11,129 nucleotides of DNA from positions 1 to 11,129 of the forward strand of contig VXNG01000196.1 of NCBI GenBank assembly GCA_009840695.1, given 5' to 3'. Shown here piece after piece: positions 6,270 to 11,129 of this stretch (position 1 is its first letter; every line of letters starts with the position of its first letter). The notes beneath the pieces are model-generated. The model was not told the DNA's origin, searched no databases, and saw nothing but the letters and a program-made list of their open reading frames with translations. Both the position numbers and the translations under genes were made by a program. This DNA is from Acidimicrobiaceae bacterium (GTDB lineage Bacteria > Actinomycetota > Acidimicrobiia > Acidimicrobiales > Aldehydirespiratoraceae).

Positions 6270-6416
6270 ATGGGCCTGACGGTGCTGGCACATCAGGGCG
6301 GATGGGATGAGGCGCTGCTCGTGGCCGGACCGTTGCTGCTGTTCGCCGGCATCGTGTGGAATGCCAAGCGACGGGCGGTCAAGCAGTCCCAGCCCAACCC
6401 AGGCCCCGATGAGTGA
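6270..6416 (+). CDS. Small single-pass membrane protein of unknown function (48 aa)
   Basis: An ATG at 6270 opens a 48-codon frame ending in TGA at 6414-6416. The product has a short polar start (MGLTVLAHQGGWDE), one hydrophobic segment at about residues 15-31 (ALLVAGPLLLFAGIVWN), then a positively charged KRR stop-transfer patch and a Pro-rich hydrophilic tail. This predicts N-out, C-in topology by the positive-inside rule. Support comes from the well-placed TAAGCT box, the fit between the NifU start and the murA stop without overlap, and membrane-protein composition. From memory, short proteins with a similar AHQGGWDE beginning occur in other actinobacteria, but this was not checked. The function is unknown. 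The main doubt is length: a 48-codon frame can arise by chance in GC-rich DNA. Confidence 0.65.
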   Translation: MGLTVLAHQGGWDEALLVAGPLLLFAGIVWNAKRRAVKQSQPNPGPDE

Positions 6417-6434
6417 CCTGCCGGTCTCGTCGGC

Positions 6435-7706
6435 CTACTCGGCCCGCATGTCGGCGCCGAGCGACGCCAGGTCGCCGGCCAGGTCCTCGTAGCCTCGGGC
6501 CACGTGATGGGCGTCGATGACCACCGTGGGTCCGTCAGCGCCGAGTCCGGCCACGGCCAGCGCCGCGCCGGCCCGGATGTCGTGGGCTCGGACCGGCGCC
6601 CCCGAGAGCCTCTCCACGCCCCGCACCACCGCGTGGTGAGCGTCGGTGCGGATGTCGGCCCCCATGCGGCGCAACTCGTCGACGTAGCGGAACCGCCCGG
6701 GGAACAGGTTCTCGGTGACGATTCCCACACCCGACGCCGTGGCCAGAAGCACCACCAAGAACGGCTTGTAGTCGGTGGCCACGCCCGGATAGGGCAGCGT
6801 GGAGCAGTCCACCGAGTCGAGGCGGCGCGGCGCTATGGCCCGGATGCCATCGGTGTCCGGAGTGATCAGCATCCCCATCTCGGTCAGCTTCTGGCAGAGC
6901 AGCTCCATGTGGTCGTAGCGGGCGCCGGCCACGAACACGTCCCCGGAGGCCACGCCGAGCGCGGCCAGGTAGGTGGCCGCCACTATGCGGTCGGGAACGA
7001 CGGCGTGGTCGGCGGCACGCAGGAACTGAGCAGTCCCGGCCCCTTCGATGACGAGGGTGGACGAGCCGGCGCCGGAGATACCAGCCCCCATGCGGCCCAG
7101 GAACCGGCAGAGGTCGAATATCTCGGGCTCACGGGCCGCGTTGTCGATCACGGTGGTGCCCTTGGCCGCCACCGCGGCCATCAGCAGGTTCTCGGTGGCC
7201 CCCACGCTGGGGAACTCGAGCACGACCCGACCTCCGAGCAGCTCGGTCGCGGACGCCTCGATGTTGCCGTGCACTACGTCGACGCGCGCCCCCAGCTCGG
7301 TGAGGCCCCGCACATGCATGTCGATGGGGCGCGGTCCGAAGTCGTCGCCTCCGGGCAGGGCGACGGTGGCTTCGCCGCACCGGGCCAGCATGGGCCCGAG
7401 GACGACGACCGATGCCCGGAACCGCTCGACAATGTCGTAGGGGGCCACCGGGGTTATCTCCGCAGGCACGTCGATCCGCAGCGTGGCCGCGTCGATCGGA
7501 TCCCACTCGACGGCGCAGCCCACGGCCCGCAGGAGCTCGGCCATGAGGTCCACATCGACTATGCGGGGCACGTTGCTGAGCCGGTAGGAGCCCTCGGCCA
7601 GCAGCGTGGCCGCCATGAGCTTGAGCGCCGAGTTCTTGGCCCCGGCCACTGCCACCGTGCCCTCCAGAGCGGGGCCGGAGCGAACGACTATCCGCTCGAT
7701 CGCCAC
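6435..7706 (-). CDS. murA: UDP-N-acetylglucosamine 1-carboxyvinyltransferase MurA (Asp active-site variant)
   Basis: MurA transfers enolpyruvate from PEP to UDP-GlcNAc, the first committed step of peptidoglycan synthesis, in the cytosol. With the GTG start at 7704-7706 it is 423 residues. It shows GAKNSALK with substrate-binding Lys24, NVPRIVDV, the RASVVVLGPMLARCG stretch, the active-site loop PGGDDFG (codons around 7341-7352), RPIDMH, VGATENLLMA, TENLFPGRF, ELRRMGA and a C-terminal HVARGYEDL. In the loop the usual Cys (Cys115 in E. coli) is Asp121, as in Mycobacterium tuberculosis, which predicts intrinsic fosfomycin insensitivity. A TTG two codons upstream (7710-7712) would also be in frame. 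The GTG is preferred because TAGGCT ends 6 nt before it, the same layout as the desulfurase gene. It converges on the small membrane protein gene with an 18-nt gap and diverges from the transporter. Confidence 0.96.
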   Translation of the reverse strand: MAIERIVVRSGPALEGTVAVAGAKNSALKLMAATLLAEGSYRLSNVPRIVDVDLMAELLRAVGCAVEWDPIDAATLRIDVPAEITPVAPYDIVERFRASVVVLGPMLARCGEATVALPGGDDFGPRPIDMHVRGLTELGARVDVVHGNIEASATELLGGRVVLEFPSVGATENLLMAAVAAKGTTVIDNAAREPEIFDLCRFLGRMGAGISGAGSSTLVIEGAGTAQFLRAADHAVVPDRIVAATYLAALGVASGDVFVAGARYDHMELLCQKLTEMGMLITPDTDGIRAIAPRRLDSVDCSTLPYPGVATDYKPFLVVLLATASGVGIVTENLFPGRFRYVDELRRMGADIRTDAHHAVVRGVERLSGAPVRAHDIRAGAALAVAGLGADGPTVVIDAHHVARGYEDLAGDLASLGADMRAE

Positions 7707-7712
7707 CCTCAA

Positions 7713-7718
7713 AGCCTA
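7713..7718 (-). promoter_or_regulatory. Predicted -10 box (TAGGCT) for leaderless murA
   Basis: On the minus strand TAGGCT fits TANNNT and is followed by 6 nt (TTGAGG) and then the GTG at 7704-7706. The spacing is the same as at the cysteine desulfurase gene, and the box decides the start choice for murA. No -35 hexamer is convincing. Confidence 0.5.
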
Positions 7719-7776
7719 TGACGGCCGCGACTCGATGACCGTCTTGCGCGTCGTACAGCGGGGAAGCGCGGTTGAG

Positions 7777-9333
7777 ATGGAGCGCGAGCATCAGGCGCGG
7801 CGCCTACCCCGCGACGACATCGTGGCCGAGCGGGCTGTGGGCGGCGAGGAGCGCTTCGAGGCGGAGGGCGGGCCCTTCCGGCGCTACGAACGGCGGCTGT
7901 CGCTGCAAGAGGCTGAGGCCCCCAGGGCGCAATCCGGCGAGGAGGTGTGGGAGCTGGTCGAGACCACCTCCTACCGGCTGGCGGTGCCGGTGTGGGCGTG
8001 GTTGTTCCACTTCCCGGTCAGGCACGCGCTGCGGCACCGCAAGGACGTCTACGGCTACTGGTGGGCGCCCCCCGACCGGATCGACGCTCGCGCTTCGACC
8101 GTGCTGGGCCTGCTCTGCACCGTCCAGGTACTGGACGGCTACCTGGGCACCGTCCTCTCCCAGACCCTCACGTTCGCGGCCGACGAGTTCGGCCACGGCA
8201 ACACCGCTCAGGGGATCGTGCTGGCCGTGGTTCGGGTCGGCGTGCTGGTCGCGCTGGCCAGCGTGGCCCTGGCCGACCGCCACGGCCGGAGACGCCTGCT
8301 GCTCGCCACCGGGGTCGCCAGCTGCGTCGTCACCGCGGTCGGGGCGCTGTCGCCGGGACTGTGGTTCCTGGGAGCCACCCAGCTACTGGCCCGGGGGCTG
8401 TCGACCGCCCTGGGGATCCTCATCGTGATCCTCGCCGCCGAAGAGATGCCGGCCCGGTCGAGGGCGTGGGCGATGTCGGTGCTGGTGCTGTGCGCCGGAC
8501 TCGGCTCCGGGATGGCAGTGTGGGTGCTGCCGGTGGCGGACCTGCACATCTCGGCCTGGCGTGCGGTGTACGTCGTTCCGCTGGCCGGCGTGGCCGTCAT
8601 GGCCTGGGTGGGGCGGCACCTGCCCGAGAGTCGCCGCTTCGAGATGGCTGACCCCGGATTCCAGCCCCGTGACGATCACTCGACCAGCATCGCCTCCGAC
8701 ACCGAAGCCGCCGAACGTCGCCGCAGGCGGCTGGCGCTGCTGGCGGCCTCCGCGTTCCTGATCGCTATGTTCGCCGCTCCGGCATCGGGGCTGCGCAACG
8801 ACTTCCTCAAGGACGAGCGGGAGTTCTCCGCCGCGGCCATCTCCCTGTTCACGGTGGTCACCAACACCCCTATCGGCATCGGCATCCTGGCGGGCGGCTA
8901 TCTGGCCGACCGGCGGGGCCGCCGGCCCGTCGGTGCGGCCGGCCTGGTGGCGGGCGCGGTGTTCGCCGCCTGGGCCTACTTCACCGACGGCGCCGCGTTG
9001 TGGTCGCTGACCCTCGCTGGAGGCGTGCTGGGCGCGGTGGCCGTGCCCGCGCTGGCCGTCTACGGGCCCGAGCTGTTCGGCACCTACCGGCGGGGAAGGG
9101 CCAACGGCCTGATCGTCACCGTCGGTGTGGCCGGCAGCGCCCTGGGCCTCCTCGTGGCCGGGTGGCTGTCCGACTCGCTCGACGGGCGGCTGGGGCCTGC
9201 GCTGGCCCTGCTGGCGGTCGGTCCGCTGGCGGTGGCCGCCCTAGTCGTGTGGAAGTACCCGGAGACCGCCGGCCTGGAACTCGAGGACCTCAACCCCGAG
9301 GACCGGGACCCGGGCGATCCGCTGGCCGGCTAG
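7777..9333 (+). CDS. MFS transporter with long hydrophilic N-terminal extension
   Basis: This is a major facilitator superfamily permease with about 12 predicted membrane segments in a 518-residue protein. Both halves carry the family's motif A: ADRHGRRR (about residues 166-173) and ADRRGRRP (about 377-384). PESRRFE (283-289) precedes the charged central loop. The end ([16 protein letters not shown]) resembles the PETKG-type tail of sugar/metabolite porters. The first roughly 105 residues are charged and hydrophilic, with an aromatic stretch ([12 protein letters not shown]) just before the first membrane segment, and are not a standard MFS feature. The start is uncertain. ATG 7777 has a purine-rich GGGGAAG upstream at a longer than ideal distance, while an in-frame ATG at 7735 would add 14 residues. 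The substrate is unknown. It diverges from murA; its TAG stop shares CTAG with the glyA stop. Confidence 0.88.
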   Translation: MEREHQARRLPRDDIVAERAVGGEERFEAEGGPFRRYERRLSLQEAEAPRAQSGEEVWELVETTSYRLAVPVWAWLFHFPVRHALRHRKDVYGYWWAPPDRIDARASTVLGLLCTVQVLDGYLGTVLSQTLTFAADEFGHGNTAQGIVLAVVRVGVLVALASVALADRHGRRRLLLATGVASCVVTAVGALSPGLWFLGATQLLARGLSTALGILIVILAAEEMPARSRAWAMSVLVLCAGLGSGMAVWVLPVADLHISAWRAVYVVPLAGVAVMAWVGRHLPESRRFEMADPGFQPRDDHSTSIASDTEAAERRRRRLALLAASAFLIAMFAAPASGLRNDFLKDEREFSAAAISLFTVVTNTPIGIGILAGGYLADRRGRRPVGAAGLVAGAVFAAWAYFTDGAALWSLTLAGGVLGAVAVPALAVYGPELFGTYRRGRANGLIVTVGVAGSALGLLVAGWLSDSLDGRLGPALALLAVGPLAVAALVVWKYPETAGLELEDLNPEDRDPGDPLAG

Positions 9334-10586
9334 TCCTCGGTGTCGAGCCCCGGGTAGGGGGGCTTGGCCGCGCACAGCTCTTCGGCATCGGCCCTCACCG
9401 CCGCCACCGCGGTCTCGTCGGTGCGGTTGCGCAGCGCCCTGGAGATGAGGTCCGCGATGGTGGCCATGTCGTCGGTGTCCATGCCCTGGGTGGTGACCGC
9501 GGGCGTGCCGATGCGCACGCCGGAGGTGACGAAGGGCGAGCGGGGGTCGTCGGGCACGGTGTTCTTATTGAGGCTGATCCCGGCAGCGTCGAGGGTGGCC
9601 TGGGCCTCCTTGCCGGTCAGCTCGGGATCGAAGGTGCGCAGGTCCACCAGCATGAGATGGTTGTCGGTGCCACCGGAGACGAGCCGGAACCCGTGGCCGG
9701 CCAGCGCAGAGGCCAGAGCCCGGGAGTTCTCCACGATTCGGGCCGCGTAGTCGGCGAACTCGTCGGTGGCCGCCTCGGCGAAGGCCACCGCCTTGGCCGC
9801 CACCGCGTGGTCGAGCGGGCCGCCCTGGATGCCGGGAAACATGGCCTTGTCGACCGCCGGCCCGTGATCCGAGCGGCAGATGATGGCACCGCCCCGGGGC
9901 CCTCGCAGGGTCTTGTGGGTGGTGAAGGTCACCACATCCGCGTACTCGGTCGGGTTGGGGTGCACGCCGCCCGCGATCAGCCCCGCGATGTGGGCGGCGT
10001 CGAACATGAGAAGCGCGCCCGACTCGTCGGCTATCTCCCGAAGCGGCTCGGGGTGGATCAGGCGGGGGTAGGCGGTGGCGCCGGCCACGATCAGCTTGGG
10101 CCGCTCGGCCAGGGCGAGGTCGCGCAGCTGGTCCATGTCGATGCGCTCGTCGCTGGCGGTGACCCCGTAGGACACGAACCGGTACTGCAGGCCCGAGAAG
10201 TTGACCGGGGACCCGTGGGTGAGGTGCCCGCCGTGGTCGAGGCTCATGCCCAGCACGGTGTCGCCCGCCTCCAGCAACGCCTGGTAGGCGCCCATGTTGG
10301 CGATTGCCCCGGCATGGGGCTGCACGTTGGCGTGGTCGGCCCCGAACAGCTGGCAGGCACGGCGTCGGGCCAGGTCCTCGACCTCGTCCACCACTATGTT
10401 GCCGCCGTAGTAGCGCCGGCCGGGATAGCCCTCGCTGTACTTGTTGGTGAACACCGAGCCGGTGGTGGCCATCACTGCCGGGCTGGCGAAGTTCTCCGAG
10501 GCGATGAGCTGGATGGTCGTGTTCTGGCGGTGAACCTCTCGACGGATCAGGTCGAAGACAGCCTCGTCAGCAATGGGCCAGGGCAT
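9330..10586 (-). CDS. glyA: Serine hydroxymethyltransferase GlyA
   Basis: GlyA is a PLP enzyme converting serine and tetrahydrofolate to glycine and 5,10-methylene-THF, the main one-carbon source; it is cytosolic. The 418-residue protein shows LIASENFAS (27-35), [15 protein letters not shown] (48-62), the VQPHAG loop (88-93), HGGHLTHG (118-125), [13 protein letters not shown] (195-207), [12 protein letters not shown] with Schiff-base Lys225, FPGIQGGP (250-257) and [13 protein letters not shown]. Length is typical. The PLP-phosphate loop reads HAGAIAN rather than the common HSGxQAN. The start ATG at 10584-10586 has a GAGGAA Shine-Dalgarno sequence. rpiB lies 98 nt upstream on the same strand, a gene order seen in other actinobacteria. 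The TAG stop overlaps the convergent transporter stop by 4 bp. Confidence 0.97.
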   Translation of the reverse strand: MPWPIADEAVFDLIRREVHRQNTTIQLIASENFASPAVMATTGSVFTNKYSEGYPGRRYYGGNIVVDEVEDLARRRACQLFGADHANVQPHAGAIANMGAYQALLEAGDTVLGMSLDHGGHLTHGSPVNFSGLQYRFVSYGVTASDERIDMDQLRDLALAERPKLIVAGATAYPRLIHPEPLREIADESGALLMFDAAHIAGLIAGGVHPNPTEYADVVTFTTHKTLRGPRGGAIICRSDHGPAVDKAMFPGIQGGPLDHAVAAKAVAFAEAATDEFADYAARIVENSRALASALAGHGFRLVSGGTDNHLMLVDLRTFDPELTGKEAQATLDAAGISLNKNTVPDDPRSPFVTSGVRIGTPAVTTQGMDTDDMATIADLISRALRNRTDETAVAAVRADAEELCAAKPPYPGLDTED

Positions 10587-10589
10587 TGG

Positions 10590-10595
10590 TTCCTC
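10590..10595 (-). promoter_or_regulatory. Shine-Dalgarno sequence (GAGGAA) of glyA
   Basis: GAGGAA on the minus strand lies 3 nt from the ATG, with GAGG ending 5 nt from it. This is a good anti-16S match that fixes the glyA start. It contrasts with the start codons elsewhere in the window that have no SD and a -10 box instead, so glyA is translated from a leadered mRNA. Confidence 0.65.
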
Positions 10596-10636
10596 GATTC
10601 TCCCTCGGCGGGGCGGCGGCCGGGATGCCTGGCCGC

Positions 10637-10642
10637 ACGGTA
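10637..10642 (-). promoter_or_regulatory. Possible -10 box (TACCGT) for glyA
   Basis: TACCGT on the minus strand fits TANNNT and would start a transcript with a leader of about 44 nt carrying the glyA Shine-Dalgarno sequence. There is no clear -35. glyA may instead be read through from rpiB, so this is a weak call. Confidence 0.25.
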
Positions 10643-10684
10643 GCGAGGCTCAAGGGGCAAGCGGCGCCGCGCCTATCGCGAAGA

Positions 10685-11128
10685 TCAGCCAGAGTTGCCT
10701 AGGGCGTCAAGCTTGGCGATGCGTGCTTGGTGGCGGCCACCGTCGAATCCAGCAGCCAGCCACGCGTCGAGTGCCTCGCGGGCGACCTCGGCACCAGTGA
10801 GCCGCTCGCCTATGCACAGCACGTTGGCATCGTTGTGGGCCCGGGCCAGGCGGGCCGAGGTAACGTCATAAGCCACCGCGGCCCGCACGCCCGCGATCTT
10901 GTTGGCGGCCATGGCGATGCCGTTGCCGCTGCCGCACACGCACAGGCCCAGGTCCGCCTCGCCTGCAGCCACAGCCCGACCGACCGCCGCGCCGAAGTCG
11001 GGGTAGTCCACGCGGTCGGCGGAGTAGGTGCCGCAGTCGGTCACAGCGTGGCCGGTCGCCCGCAGGTGCTCGGCCAGCGCCTGCTTCAGGCCGTATCCCG
11101 CATGGTCCGCCCCCACCGCGATCCTCAT
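10685..11128 (-). CDS. rpiB: Ribose-5-phosphate isomerase B
   Basis: RpiB interconverts ribose 5-phosphate and ribulose 5-phosphate in the pentose phosphate pathway and is unrelated to RpiA. The 147-residue protein has the LacAB/RpiB fold signatures. GADHAG (residues 6-11) contains the Asp8-His9 pair, DYPDFG lies at 41-46, and [13 protein letters not shown] contains catalytic-base Cys65. [14 protein letters not shown] (97-110) and a C-terminal GRHQARI supply phosphate-binding Arg and His residues. Length is typical. The ATG at 11126-11128 is one base from the window edge, so its promoter is not visible and an earlier in-frame start cannot be excluded, though [11 protein letters not shown] is the normal beginning of the family. 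glyA follows 98 nt downstream on the same strand. Confidence 0.95.
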   Translation of the reverse strand: MRIAVGADHAGYGLKQALAEHLRATGHAVTDCGTYSADRVDYPDFGAAVGRAVAAGEADLGLCVCGSGNGIAMAANKIAGVRAAVAYDVTSARLARAHNDANVLCIGERLTGAEVAREALDAWLAAGFDGGRHQARIAKLDALGNSG

Positions 11129-11129
11129 G

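Noticed and set aside
6210..6293. N-terminal extension of the NifU-domain protein from ATG 6293
   Set aside because: It would add 28 residues unlike the family and overlap the start of the divergent small membrane protein gene; GTG 6209 starts right before the conserved helix.
6504..7721. Plus-strand open frame of 405 codons antisense to murA
   Set aside because: murA is certain on the other strand; the product is His/Gly/Arg-rich with no domain.
9000..10643. Plus-strand open frame of 547 codons antisense to glyA
   Set aside because: It overlaps the end of the transporter in another frame and all of glyA. The composition is Gly/Val/Arg-rich with no recognisable domain.
10661..10670. Perfect palindrome GCGGCGCCGC between rpiB and glyA as a terminator or operator
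   Set aside because: It has no loop or T-tract and is the kind of palindrome expected by chance in DNA this rich in G and C.
10587..10684. Riboswitch (for example glycine) ahead of glyA
   Set aside because: The gap is only 98 nt with no recognisable aptamer core or expression platform, too little for a tandem glycine riboswitch.

Overview
The window reads as ordinary chromosome of a high-GC actinobacterium (Actinomycetota), probably a member of Acidimicrobiia or a close relative. The evidence is the strongly GC-biased third codon positions, frequent GTG starts, an F420-type luciferase-like oxidoreductase, a MurA with the Asp-for-Cys active site typical of mycobacteria and relatives, a zinc-finger rhomboid of actinobacterial type, and TANNNT -10 boxes placed 6 to 8 nt upstream of start codons (leaderless transcription). 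The genus-level call is inference. No tRNA, rRNA, CRISPR array, insertion sequence or phage gene was found.

Layout. At the left edge is the 3' part of a luciferase-like monooxygenase (+). It overlaps, tail to tail by 14 nt, the end of a two-gene minus-strand operon: a cysteine desulfurase (IscS/NifS type), then one base later mnmA, the tRNA 2-thiouridylase. Upstream of the desulfurase is a non-coding stretch of about 245 bp. It carries three tandem hairpin units at an exact 71-bp period, the most unusual element of the window. Next is a rhomboid intramembrane protease gene (-), divergent across 50 bp from a GH15 glucoanhydrolase (+). A short NifU-type Fe-S scaffold protein gene (-) converges on GH15 and diverges from a 48-codon single-pass membrane protein gene (+). 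Then come murA (-), a divergently transcribed MFS transporter (+), glyA (-) whose stop codon shares a CTAG with the transporter stop, and rpiB (-) upstream of glyA.

How the genes work together. The desulfurase supplies persulfide sulfur, and MnmA uses it to thiolate U34 of tRNA Lys, Glu and Gln. The NifU-like protein about 3 kb away is a plausible partner in Fe-S assembly. murA starts peptidoglycan precursor synthesis, glyA feeds one-carbon metabolism, and rpiB serves the pentose phosphate pathway. GH15 probably hydrolyses trehalose or a related alpha-glucoside. Gene packing is very tight: 1-nt, 12-nt and 18-nt gaps, and convergent overlaps. Five of the seven start codons with adequate visible upstream sequence have a TANNNT box positioned for leaderless transcription. 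glyA instead has a clear Shine-Dalgarno sequence. No multi-gene defence or other novel system was recognised. The hairpin array, the leaderless promoter set and the small membrane protein are the points most worth a second look.
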